DNA of 20,202 nt from a virus (IMGVR_UViG_3300022927_000162:1-20202), one strand, 5' to 3'; shown: positions 7,500 to 13,004, numbered from the stretch's first letter. The notes: generated from the letters alone by a model not told the origin. Numbers and translations are program-made.

Positions 7500-7650
7500 C
7501 GTCTATATCTTTGAACTTCATTGATATCAGACGTTCGAGTTCTTGATTTCTTCTGTATAAAGCATCAATAATTTCCATAACTCGGCTATTATTGAGCTTT
7601 GCCATCTCAAACTCTTCACGCAACTGATCGATCTTTGGTTTCATGTCCAT
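7489..7650 (-). CDS. 53-residue helical protein overlapping terL
   Basis: A short gene with a good ribosome binding site (GAGGGA, five bases before ATG 7650). It is out of frame with both overlapping neighbours: 35 bases into the DUF3310 gene and 11 bases into terL. The product (MDMKPKIDQLREEFEMAKLN, then VMEIIDALYRRNQELERLIS, ending DIDDEQ) is almost entirely heptad-like and should form a coiled coil. I do not recognise a family. Placement directly before terL makes a packaging accessory or a translational coupler for terL plausible. Both ideas are inference. Confidence 0.65.
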   Translation of the reverse strand: MDMKPKIDQLREEFEMAKLNNSRVMEIIDALYRRNQELERLISMKFKDIDDEQ

Positions 7651-7870
7651 CACGTTCCCTCACTTTCTTGCGAAGTCGTTGTAGATAATAATCTGCTTTG
7701 TCTAAATCCTCTACCCCATTTTTCAAAGCAAATCGCCAAACATACTTAATTATATTTGCTACACAAACTGCTACTATTCCCATCAACCCCATTGTTGCTG
7801 ACTCGATGGCATCGATACACTCTACTTTCCCCTGTGTATAGTGTTTAGGTTTATTGACATTGTCATGCAT
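7616..7870 (-). CDS. DUF3310 protein (SaV-like)
   Basis: An 84-residue protein matching the DUF3310 family. It shows VNKPKHYTQGKVECIDAIES at 5-24, an inner hydrophobic stretch, then IIKYVWRFALKNGVEDLDKADYYLQRL (about 40-66), where 'iKYv.R...K...eDL.KA..Yl.+L' is the signature. The family is frequent in phages and sometimes labelled nucleotide kinase, but I know of no demonstrated activity. A Cys- and Gly-containing insert (MGLMGIVAVCVANI) is more hydrophobic than usual. The start ATG overlaps the previous stop by eight bases. The C-terminal tail (RERDGHETKDRSVA) overlaps the next tiny gene. Confidence 0.88.
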   Translation of the reverse strand: MHDNVNKPKHYTQGKVECIDAIESATMGLMGIVAVCVANIIKYVWRFALKNGVEDLDKADYYLQRLRKKVRERDGHETKDRSVA

Positions 7871-7997
7871 CTTTTTTTCTACCTAATCTTTTTTTCGCTT
7901 CTTCTGCAAATCTTACCACGATCTCAAAATGTTTGTCAGGATTATTTAGTATCTTATCAATCCAATCCGTCCTCCTGTTTTGATTCTTGGATTCCAT
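7863..7997 (-). CDS. Small basic helical protein, start uncertain
   Basis: The frame is open from TTG/ATG codons near 8054, giving up to 63 residues, but only ATG 7997 has a proper ribosome binding site (AGGA, seven bases upstream). That gives 44 residues starting MESKNQNRRTDWIDKILNNP and ending EEAKKRLGRKKDA. It overlaps the end of the small terminase gene by 41 bases and the DUF3310 gene by eight. A perfect AGGAGG also occurs inside the frame before an ATT codon, close to the TerS stop, so an even shorter product cannot be excluded. Function unknown. The tight overlaps on both sides support its being a gene. Confidence 0.55.
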   Translation of the reverse strand: MESKNQNRRTDWIDKILNNPDKHFEIVVRFAEEAKKRLGRKKDA

Positions 7998-8463
7998 CTT
8001 TATGTCCTGTAGTATCTTCAGATACTTCTCTCTGTTCTGTGTTGTCATCTTCAATGTCTATTACCTCTGGTGCTTTCACATTAATACCAATCACAGATGG
8101 TTTGTCAGAGTCATCAGGGTTATCTAACAGGCCTGATGCTTTTGCAAGCAATCGTAATGTCTGTACTTTATCCCATAGCTCGATCTCGATCTCACCTGTC
8201 TTTGGATTTGTTTTTATCTTCTTGATACTTTGCAATGCTGTTTCAGGAATATCTTTACTTGCTTTGACTTTGATATTGCCTTCTTCATCCCATTCCATAA
8301 TATCGGTAAGTTTAGTATTAGCCATGCAGAGAAGGCTGTAAGCTACAGCTTCCCTGTTTGCGGCTAATGTAGTTGACCTCTCCAAGTTCTTTTGCAAGGC
8401 TCTCACCCCACCATACCCAGCAAGACTTGGAATTGGTTTGCTTTTGTTTTTAGTCTCTGCCAT
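7957..8463 (-). CDS. Putative terminase small subunit (TerS)
   Basis: A 168-residue protein. The N-terminus is basic (MAETKNKSKPIPSLAGYGGVRALQK). The central part (about 75-115) reads DIPETALQSIKKIKTNPKTGEIEIELWDKVQTLRLLAKASGLL. This 'iksIk..k...G.i.i.l.dK...L.lLak..Gll' pattern is what I know from phage small terminase subunits and gives the likely oligomerisation region. The last 45 residues are acidic and probably disordered, ending in DGLD. TerS would recognise phage DNA and recruit TerL, encoded three genes downstream. The ATG overlaps the preceding stop as TAATG and has no separate strong Shine-Dalgarno. Assignment is from pattern and position, not from a visible helix-turn-helix. Confidence 0.7.
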   Translation of the reverse strand: MAETKNKSKPIPSLAGYGGVRALQKNLERSTTLAANREAVAYSLLCMANTKLTDIMEWDEEGNIKVKASKDIPETALQSIKKIKTNPKTGEIEIELWDKVQTLRLLAKASGLLDNPDDSDKPSVIGINVKAPEVIDIEDDNTEQREVSEDTTGHKDGIQESKQEDGLD

Positions 8464-8768
8464 TAGAACGGAATGTCATCTTCTAACGAGTTAAGACTTT
8501 CGGACGTAACTGAATTCGCAGACTGCGTATTCTGTACTGGTGCTTGTGTGTTGGCACTTCCTCCCGTAACAGGACTACCAATTCGTACTCGTCTATATGG
8601 TTGACCACTATTCTTACCGACTCCATCCCATACATCGATAAAATGCCGTTCACCGTTTGGTAAAGTGATTTGACTCGTGTAGTCAGGATGCCAATCCAAT
8701 TCTTTCTTTTTGTTTACCTGACAATATACTTCACCTTGCTTTTCTTCAAAACCATTATCTTGTGCCAT
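8463..8768 (-). CDS. Putative single-stranded DNA binding protein (SSB-like acidic tail)
   Basis: A 101-residue protein with two parts. Residues 1-68 (KQGEVYCQVNKKKELDWHPDY, ITLPNGERHFIDVWDG, GQPYRRVRIGSPV) alternate in beta-strand fashion, compatible with a small OB-like domain. Residues 69-96 are a Ser/Thr/Gln/Asn-rich linker, and the protein ends LEDDIPF. The acidic tip DDIPF matches the C-terminal peptide by which bacterial SSBs and several phage SSBs recruit partner proteins. The gene is coupled (TAATG, with GAGGA upstream) to the RusA gene. Single-strand binding is inferred from the tail and context. The N-terminal fold is not a recognisable canonical SSB domain. Confidence 0.6.
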   Translation of the reverse strand: MAQDNGFEEKQGEVYCQVNKKKELDWHPDYTSQITLPNGERHFIDVWDGVGKNSGQPYRRVRIGSPVTGGSANTQAPVQNTQSANSVTSESLNSLEDDIPF

Positions 8769-9139
8769 TAATTTTCCTCGCTTTCGATTTCATAAATATG
8801 GACAACAGCAGAGCCACCGTCCTTGGCTTCACCACGTGCAATCTCGATGTATTCAAACTGACTATCATCATCATACACGTTAGCTTTCATTAATGCATCC
8901 AGGATCGCTTTTAGTGTGTTATCTAAATCAAACTTTCGTTTTGACCTTGGATGTATCATAACACTAATACCTAATGGAGCAGATCCAAAAGTCTTAAACC
9001 TTGCATTTTGGACTATTAGATTTACTTCTTCGGTAAATTTTTTCCCAGCTGGAGAGATATATCTTCGCTTTCCTGATGCATGCCAATAATTGTTGACACT
9101 AGGTGGGTAAGGTAGTTCATATCTCACAGTGGGTTTCAT
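8768..9139 (-). CDS. rusA: RusA-family Holliday junction resolvase
   Basis: A 123-residue endonuclease that cuts four-way DNA junctions. Visible signatures are YPPSVNNYW (11-19), RRYISPAGKKF, the catalytic acidic cluster KFDLDNTLKAILDAL (Asp71, Asp73, Asp81) and VYDDDSQF (Asp90-92). Length is typical of phage RusA (about 120). It would resolve recombination or replication branches so that the terminase can package the DNA, and it is encoded three genes before TerS. The ATG overlaps the stop of the ribbon-helix-helix gene (ATGA). It fits with the YqaJ/ERF recombination genes in the rightward operon. Confidence 0.95.
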   Translation of the reverse strand: MKPTVRYELPYPPSVNNYWHASGKRRYISPAGKKFTEEVNLIVQNARFKTFGSAPLGISVMIHPRSKRKFDLDNTLKAILDALMKANVYDDDSQFEYIEIARGEAKDGGSAVVHIYEIESEEN

Positions 9140-9297
9140 AACTTGTTTAATCTTGAGTTAATATCTTTTGAGCAATATGCTTTGATTGCATCATTAATAA
9201 TACTCGCTTTTGTCTTCTCTTGTTCTTTTGCAGTCTTACCTAACAGCTCAACTGAGGTTTTAGTAAGTCGTACTAAGAATGGAGTTAGCTCACTCAT
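9136..9297 (-). CDS. Small ribbon-helix-helix-like protein
   Basis: A 53-residue product. Its N-terminal strand LTPFLVRLTKTSVELL, helix GKTAKEQEKTKASIINDAIKAY and short basic tail (NSRLNKL) match the layout of ribbon-helix-helix DNA-binding proteins (Arc/MetJ/CopG type): a short strand with alternating residues, then two helices with 'Sii..Ai..y'. It starts in a TAATG overlap with the preceding gene and ends in an ATGA overlap with rusA, so it is firmly embedded in the operon. It could be a regulator of this operon; no operator is identified. The fold call is mine by eye. Confidence 0.72.
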   Translation of the reverse strand: MSELTPFLVRLTKTSVELLGKTAKEQEKTKASIINDAIKAYCSKDINSRLNKL

Positions 9298-9545
9298 TAT
9301 ACTTCCCCTTGTAATGGTGGGAGTGGCTCTTCAAATAACGGAGGTAGAATCTCAGGTAATAACGCTTCCTTAGTTTCTACCTCAGGTAATGGAATCGGAT
9401 CATCTACCACAATGCTTTCGATGTCAAACTCAACAATCTCTTGCTGTGCGATGTCTTTTTTCCAGCCACCAATCATTGCAATAACTAGAGCAAAACAGAT
9501 TATTGCTGTCACTGCTGCTCCAAACTTTTGGTCAAGGTCTTTCAT
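9297..9545 (-). CDS. Single-span membrane protein with acidic Pro-rich tail
   Basis: An 82-residue protein. Residues 8-27 (FGAAVTAIICFALVIAMIGG) form one membrane segment followed by WKK. The rest is strongly acidic and Pro/Leu/Glu-rich (DDPIPLPEVETKEALLPEILPPLFEEPLPPLQGEV). The positive residues flanking the segment do not decide topology clearly. I do not recognise a family. A very good ribosome binding site (AGGAG, six bases upstream) lies in the end of the preceding gene. The Pro-rich tail could sit in the periplasm, reminiscent of spanin-like proteins, but the lysis-type genes are elsewhere, so this is weak. Confidence 0.75.
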   Translation of the reverse strand: MKDLDQKFGAAVTAIICFALVIAMIGGWKKDIAQQEIVEFDIESIVVDDPIPLPEVETKEALLPEILPPLFEEPLPPLQGEV

Positions 9546-9816
9546 ATAGATCTCCTACATATTTATTGCGGACTTTTTTACTCGGCCGTCCACGACTCCG
9601 TACTTCATTCTTATGCTCTGCTTCTACATCTCGTTTACATAACTCAATCATCTTGAGCCAAGTACCAGCATCGATCTCCTTCATGCCATGCCCTGTATAA
9701 CCCTTAGTCATTTTCCAATAACCACCCGGATCAGTAAACTTATAATCTAACCGCTTACCATCATTAAACTCATCACATACGAGCTTGTAAAATTCACGTA
9801 ATGTTTTGTAAGATAT
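9532..9816 (-). CDS. Conserved-looking ORF without a standard start codon
   Basis: The frame is open from just after a TAA to a TGA at 9532-9534 and reads like a real protein: SYKTLREFYKLVCDEFNDGK, YKFTDPGGYWKMTKGYTGHG, TWLKMIELCKRDVEAEH, and a basic tail SRGRPSKKVRNKY. There is no ATG, GTG or TTG before residue 36. A perfect GGAGGT sits eight bases before an ATA codon (9814-9816), so an AUA start giving 94 residues is the best fit to the Shine-Dalgarno. The alternative is ATG 9711, giving 59 residues with only a weak GGTGG upstream. It overlaps the end of the methyltransferase gene by 23 bases. Function unknown; the basic tail suggests nucleic-acid binding. Confidence 0.55.
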   Translation of the reverse strand: MSYKTLREFYKLVCDEFNDGKRLDYKFTDPGGYWKMTKGYTGHGMKEIDAGTWLKMIELCKRDVEAEHKNEVRSRGRPSKKVRNKYVGDLYERP

Positions 9817-11023
9817 GTTTAATTACCTCCACTGTCCAACCATTACCTAACATCTTATATCTTTGTGTATTCGATACACCTTCTGTATAACCATCAGGTA
9901 CAGTCTGTAATCGTTCACACTCTAGTGGTGTTAGTTTTCTGTAATAGTATTGCTCTTTATTAATTACACCATTTGGTCTCGCTGCACGTAATGTAAATGC
10001 TTTCTTTTCTCGTACAGCATTGCCAAAGTTTTTACTGTTGTTCATTTGTGTTGCTAATACTTTTTCTTTAGACTCATCTCGTAACTTAATATAGTTTTCT
10101 TTATGAGCTTGCTCATTCTTATAGACAACCACATTGTCTTTTTGTACAGATGTTAATGTATTAGTTTTATCATCCTTACGAATCTCTAGCTGTTGCTTCG
10201 TTGATCCATCTTCTTCGTATCGACCACGAAATGCACCACAAGATACTTTAGGTTGACGATTACCCCCATTCATAGAATTTAGAGTAGGTGATTTACCTTC
10301 AGGACTATAGATTCTTTTCAATATATCATGGCCATTAATATCAGATGCCATGCCAACTTGGATAGGTCTATCTTTATTTTCTACTAAGGTCATGCCATTA
10401 TTACCCGCACCCTTCCACATCGTAGCAGTACAAGTTAATGCTTTTTGGTCATCTTGTTTATAATGTCTTTGATTCCTGGCTGTGTCCTTAACATCATCAC
10501 CAATGTAATCGGTTTCTAATATATGTTTTAACACAATGCCTTTATCTTCAGGTTGAGTAATGTTTGGTATATTAGTCCAATACAATCGTATTCTATTTTG
10601 TGCAGATACTAATCCACTATTAATAATGACAGGCTTGACTCCTAAATGTTCAGAAATGACATCTTGATACTCTTGTTTCATTCTGACATTCTCAAGTAAA
10701 AAGTATTTAGGATTACATTCTTTTAACAATCTGACAAATTCAAAGAATAATGCTGATCTTGGATCATCAAAGTTTAACTGCTTGCCCGCAAAACTAAAGC
10801 CTTGACAGGGTGAACCACCTAATAATAAATCAATCTGTGGTAAATCTTCTGCTTTAACCTTAGTCACATCACCTAGATGGATTGTATCCGGGTAATTATT
10901 CTGTGTAATACGCATAGCATACGGATCAATCTCTGCTGCATAGTATTTATTTACAGGTATACCTAACTGATCTAAAGCGATTTGACCACAACTCATCCCG
11001 TCGAATAGACTTAGTACATTCAT
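9794..11023 (-). CDS. DNA cytosine C5-methyltransferase
   Basis: A 409-residue enzyme that transfers a methyl group from S-adenosylmethionine to carbon 5 of cytosine. Motif I is NVLSLFDGMSCGQIAL (2-17). Motif IV with the catalytic Cys is GGSPCQGFSFAG (Cys73). Motif VI is LLENVRM (Glu111). Motif VIII is QNRIRLYWTNIP. Motifs IX-X are LECERLQTVPDGYT and RYKMLGNGWTVEVIKHIL at the C-terminus. The long region between VIII and IX (about 170-360) is the target-recognition domain, so specificity cannot be read by eye. No restriction endonuclease lies beside it, so it is a solitary phage methylase, likely protecting phage DNA from host restriction or altering packaging or transcription. Start overlaps the previous stop (ATGA). 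Confidence 0.97.
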   Translation of the reverse strand: MNVLSLFDGMSCGQIALDQLGIPVNKYYAAEIDPYAMRITQNNYPDTIHLGDVTKVKAEDLPQIDLLLGGSPCQGFSFAGKQLNFDDPRSALFFEFVRLLKECNPKYFLLENVRMKQEYQDVISEHLGVKPVIINSGLVSAQNRIRLYWTNIPNITQPEDKGIVLKHILETDYIGDDVKDTARNQRHYKQDDQKALTCTATMWKGAGNNGMTLVENKDRPIQVGMASDINGHDILKRIYSPEGKSPTLNSMNGGNRQPKVSCGAFRGRYEEDGSTKQQLEIRKDDKTNTLTSVQKDNVVVYKNEQAHKENYIKLRDESKEKVLATQMNNSKNFGNAVREKKAFTLRAARPNGVINKEQYYYRKLTPLECERLQTVPDGYTEGVSNTQRYKMLGNGWTVEVIKHILQNIT

Positions 11024-11118
11024 TTCTTTTCCTTTTTACCGAAGATACGTTCAAAGTTCTCTTCAAATTTCTTACGATCTGTTGGTCTTTGCTGACTGCC
11101 TTTTCCACCGTCACTCAT
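11020..11118 (-). CDS. 32-residue basic phage peptide
   Basis: A tiny gene with a near-ideal ribosome binding site (GGGAGGTGAA directly before ATG) and ATGA overlaps at both ends. The product starts MSDGGKGSQQRPTDRKKFEE and ends FERIFGKKEKK. The pattern 'GGKGS.qRPtd..kF..nfd+IFgk' is familiar to me from many phage genomes as an unannotated small protein, often near replication or methylation genes. Function unknown. The overlaps imply that it is translated together with the methyltransferase. Confidence 0.8.
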   Translation of the reverse strand: MSDGGKGSQQRPTDRKKFEENFERIFGKKEKK

Positions 11119-11312
11119 TTCACCTCCCTAATCTCTAAATTTTTAGGTAAATAGATATAATCATGATGCAAACATTTAATCCATTTATATTCTGTAGTCG
11201 TATAATTCTGTGCTACAAACTCATAAGCTTTCTCACATGAAGTAAAATGTCCAATATATAAGTGTTCATTATGCTCATGGGTAAAGTACATTACACAAAC
11301 AAATTCAAACAT
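11115..11312 (-). CDS. Small protein of unknown function, first gene of the leftward operon
   Basis: I choose ATG 11312 (65 residues, starting MFEFVCVMYFTHEHNEHLYI) because AAAGGAG lies six bases upstream. The upstream in-frame Met codons at 11360 and after lack a binding site and overlap the promoter. The protein is rich in aromatic and His residues and contains GHFTSCEKAYEFVAQNYTTTEYKWIKCLHH, a layout typical of small early phage proteins. No family recognised. It ends in an ATGA overlap with the 32-residue gene. As the promoter-proximal gene it may be made early. Confidence 0.75.
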   Translation of the reverse strand: MFEFVCVMYFTHEHNEHLYIGHFTSCEKAYEFVAQNYTTTEYKWIKCLHHDYIYLPKNLEIREVK

Positions 11313-11331
11313 CTGCATCTCCTTTATTATC

Positions 11332-11360
11332 ATTGTATATCTGTTGTATATATAAAACAA
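11332..11360 (-). promoter_or_regulatory. Sigma70-type promoter candidate for the leftward operon
   Basis: On the minus strand TTGTTT (11360-11355) is followed after 17 bases by TACAAT (11337-11332), matching the -10 consensus at five of six positions. Transcription would start near 11325, giving a short leader with the AAAGGAG site of the first gene. No other candidate of similar quality lies before the 11-kb operon. Confidence 0.5.
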
Positions 11361-11363
11361 GTG

Positions 11364-11392
11364 CTTGCATTATAATTATTTTTTAGTATACT
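11364..11392 (+). promoter_or_regulatory. Sigma70-type promoter candidate, rightward
   Basis: On the plus strand CTTGCA or TTGCAT (11364-11370) is followed after 16-17 bases by TATACT (11387-11392), a five-of-six match to the -10 consensus. Start would fall near 11399. The -35 boxes of this and the leftward promoter almost touch, so the two are back to back and could compete. Confidence 0.42.
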
Positions 11393-11399
11393 ATTTATT

Positions 11400-11584
11400 A
11401 CGGGGCCATTGCCCAGCCCACCTGTCGGTAGATAGCGACCAAAGGTATAAACGTGCTTAACAGCGAGGACTCTCCTTACACGGGATCTGTGAAAGCTGGT
11501 AGAAGAATTGAGACACTTCTATATGCTAGATAAACGAGAGCTATCAACATTTTTATGTTCTACCTGTTTTTTTACGGGCTAGGT
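11400..11584 (+). ncRNA. Candidate structured RNA or long structured leader
   Basis: About 190 bases without a gene, more GC-rich at the start than its surroundings and full of hairpins. They are: GGGC/GCCC (11403-11414); GTCG/CGAC with an 8-base loop; a CAGC...GCTG arm enclosing AGGA-CTC-TCCT and a CACG/TGTG hairpin; TAGAAG/CTTCTA with a 10-base loop; AACAT-TTTT-ATGTT; and CCTGT/ACGGG with a T6 loop. CCCAGCCC near the start can pair with GGGCTAGG near the end (seven of eight), which would close the domain. It lies between a promoter candidate and the DUF1289-like gene. I do not recognise a known RNA family. It could be a regulatory leader or a stand-alone sRNA. Confidence 0.4.
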
Positions 11585-11612
11585 TCTATTGGCTTCCTCA
11601 GTTAATCTTATT

Positions 11613-11792
11613 ATGACAGACTCACCATGTAAATATCAATGCAAACTAGAGACTATCCAGGGCAAAGAGATATGCACTGCCTGTGGACGAGCTATACAGG
11701 ATATCCGACAATGGAATGTTTATAGTGAGGAGCAAAAGTATATCTCAAATGTGCTAGCCGATTACCGATTGAAAAACTTGGCAAAAAATTGA
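11613..11792 (+). CDS. DUF1289-like small zinc-finger-type protein
   Basis: A 59-residue product from ATG 11613; the TTG at 11589 would add eight residues but falls in the structured leader. It starts MTDSPCKYQCKLETIQGKEI and continues CTACGRAIQDIRQWNVYSEEQKYISNVL. Four cysteines in CxxxC...CxxC and 'C.gCgR...eI..W...s..e' fit the DUF1289 pattern of small probable metal-binding proteins. There is no strong ribosome binding site, which could mean control through the leader structure. It stands alone, rightward, between two leftward units. Function unknown. Confidence 0.75.
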   Translation: MTDSPCKYQCKLETIQGKEICTACGRAIQDIRQWNVYSEEQKYISNVLADYRLKNLAKN

Positions 11793-11816
11793 GTGACATA
11801 CCCACGTAGAGGTCAG

Positions 11817-11838
11817 CACCCTGGGGGGGTAAAGGGTG
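11817..11838 (+). terminator. Weak terminator-like hairpin after the DUF1289-like gene
   Basis: CACCCT (11817-11822) and AGGGTG (11833-11838) form a perfect six-base stem with a loop containing seven consecutive G. The following bases GTTGTTTC are only partly T-rich, so termination is uncertain. The rest of the 11793-11978 stretch shows no convincing gene on either strand. Confidence 0.3.
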
Positions 11839-11978
11839 GTTGTTTCAGGCAAATGAAAGTTTTTCTTTTCAGATCATCATCATTATTCTGTTGCTCAAAT
11901 AGTAACCATCTTGACTTACCCTTGTTTATGCTACAAGACAAGCCATCCCATTACACAGCTAAAAGACCTAATAGCTAT

Positions 11979-12578
11979 CTAATACTTGAATCGAGCTAAT
12001 ATCTTCTTGATTGGCATGCCGATCCTCTCTAAGTGAGCAATCTCTGCAAGTTTATCCACTTCTGCCACAACACTTTTCAACCTAGTTAATCTATCTATAT
12101 CTTGTAATTCTGACTGTTCAACTTCTATATGTTGTGTCTCAGACTGTATCTTATTGTTTCTTTTCATCTTTAACAGTTCATTGTACTCTCTGTTACTAAA
12201 TGGTTCTTTTGGTTCTCCTCCGATCTGTTCTGCTTCTCGATCTGTTATATTCTCATCATAGATAATCCTTTTAGTCTTACCCTTGATACCTGTTGAATAT
12301 CCTGAATAGCTTTTAATATATCCTTGCTCTTCTAACTTCTTGAGATGCTTACTGATAGCTTGAGGAGTGACACCGATATCATTTGCCATCTTCAATTGAC
12401 TCACATATGTGAATCCACTTTTATTGCAATAGCTTGCAAGTAAGCACAGTATTCTTAACTGTGTCCTAGTCATGTTGTTATCAACAACAGCTCGAAGTGG
12501 TACAACACAAAACTTTCTTTGGTCAGGTTGCATTACTTTTGGCTTAATCTTTGGTGCTTTTGGGATGTTATATTCCAT
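11979..12578 (-). CDS. Winged helix-turn-helix regulator
   Basis: A 199-residue protein. Residues about 20-85 (RKFCVVPLRAVVDNN, TRTQLRILCLLASYCNKSGFTYVSQ, then KMANDIGVTPQAISKHLKKLEEQGYIKSYSG) form a MarR-like winged helix: an opening helix, the recognition helix after 'DIGVTPQAIS', and a wing with a KGKTKRIIY strand. The C-terminal half is a charged helical region (NREYNELLKMKRNNK, LKSVVAEVDKLAEIAHLERIG). It could be a phage repressor/activator or a replication initiator of the plasmid Rep type; the adjacent spacer with a DnaA box fits either. It has no Shine-Dalgarno, and a TATAAT box ends six bases before the ATG, so its mRNA may be leaderless, as for lambda cI from PRM. Confidence 0.85.
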   Translation of the reverse strand: MEYNIPKAPKIKPKVMQPDQRKFCVVPLRAVVDNNMTRTQLRILCLLASYCNKSGFTYVSQLKMANDIGVTPQAISKHLKKLEEQGYIKSYSGYSTGIKGKTKRIIYDENITDREAEQIGGEPKEPFSNREYNELLKMKRNNKIQSETQHIEVEQSELQDIDRLTRLKSVVAEVDKLAEIAHLERIGMPIKKILARFKY

Positions 12579-12584
12579 ATTATT

Positions 12585-12590
12585 ATTATA
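12585..12590 (-). promoter_or_regulatory. Consensus -10 box for a possibly leaderless regulator mRNA
   Basis: TATAAT on the minus strand ends six bases before the regulator's ATG (12578), so RNA would begin at or next to the start codon. A -35 box at 17 bases spacing (ACAATT, 12613-12608) is poor, suggesting need for an activator or an extended contact. Confidence 0.42.
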
Positions 12591-12648
12591 GCTTAATTAT
12601 TGAGCAGAATTGTGCCTATGCCTTATAAACTCTACAAACTATCAAAGT

Positions 12649-12711
12649 CAGGCCTGTGGATAACATCCAGGTAAGTTGCCCAGGTTGCAATTAGTTCTTG
12701 ATTTATCCTGA
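12649..12711. promoter_or_regulatory. Spacer with DnaA box, palindrome and direct repeat (origin or operator candidate)
   Basis: The 202-base gap between the divergent regulator and the rightward operon holds several signals: the 8-base palindrome CAGGCCTG (12649-12656); overlapping it, TGTGGATAA (12655-12663), an exact reverse-strand match to the DnaA box TTATCCACA; a direct repeat CCAGGT at 12667 and 12680, each soon followed by TTGC; and TTATCCTGA (12703-12711), seven of nine to a DnaA box. AT-rich flanks lie on both sides. The region could be a replication origin or the regulator's operator. No gene is seen in it. Confidence 0.4.
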
Positions 12712-12752
12712 CAATATCTATAAGCTATCATCTATGAAGTAAGCAACACATT

Positions 12753-12774
12753 ATTTTAATAACCATATAGGAGA
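12753..12774 (+). repeat. Copy 1 of duplicated 22-base leader element
   Basis: ATTTTA, one variable base, then TAACCATATAGGAGA directly before the 12781 gene. The same element occurs at 13663-13684 with a single mismatch. It includes the Shine-Dalgarno (GGAG) but conservation extends 15 bases upstream of it, so it is more than a ribosome site. CATATAGGAGA resembles the initiation half of T7-class promoters (ACTATAGGGAGA). It could be a phage promoter, an RNA processing site or an operator. Confidence 0.6.
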
Positions 12775-12780
12775 AACATA

Positions 12781-12993
12781 ATGCAAGTTTATCTAGCACA
12801 AGTACCATTTGGTAACTATTACATAACAGCAGTTGCCGAGACAGAGAAAAAAGCCATTGATATTGTTTACAAAGAGTATAAAAAACATGCTCTACAGAAT
12901 GGCATGGAGTGTCCTAAAAGAAATGCAAGCTTAGGTTTTGAGATTGATTTAGCTTGTCATGATCTACAATTTAATCAAGTCGAATGGCTATAA
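12781..12993 (+). CDS. Small phage protein of unknown function
   Basis: A 70-residue protein, first gene of the rightward operon, starting at ATG 12781 seven bases after GGAG. The N-terminal part MQVYLAQVPFGNYYITAVAE, then KKAIDIVYKEYKKHA, follows a strand-strand-helix pattern seen in many small early phage proteins ('Y.a.v..g...i..va.te..A...v..ey'). The C-terminal part has two Cys and ends FNQVEWL. No family is named with confidence. It overlaps the Shine-Dalgarno region of the next gene, indicating one transcript. Confidence 0.8.
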   Translation: MQVYLAQVPFGNYYITAVAETEKKAIDIVYKEYKKHALQNGMECPKRNASLGFEIDLACHDLQFNQVEWL

Positions 12994-13004
12994 GGGAGAA
13001 TGTT

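Noticed and set aside
7841-8341. 166-codon plus-strand frame opposite TerS
   Set aside because: Ser/Leu/Phe-rich antisense shadow of the TerS, small-gene and DUF3310 reading frames; no ribosome site.
11793-11999. Rightward 68-codon frame after the DUF1289-like gene
   Set aside because: Starts at a GTG abutting the previous stop without a ribosome site. Composition is Ser/Cys/Phe-rich with no pattern, and it runs into the regulator gene on the other strand.
12052-12060. Near-match to a DnaA box (TTATCCACT) in the regulator gene
   Set aside because: One mismatch and inside coding sequence. A single nine-base near-match in 20 kb is expected by chance, unlike the exact match in the spacer with nearby repeats.
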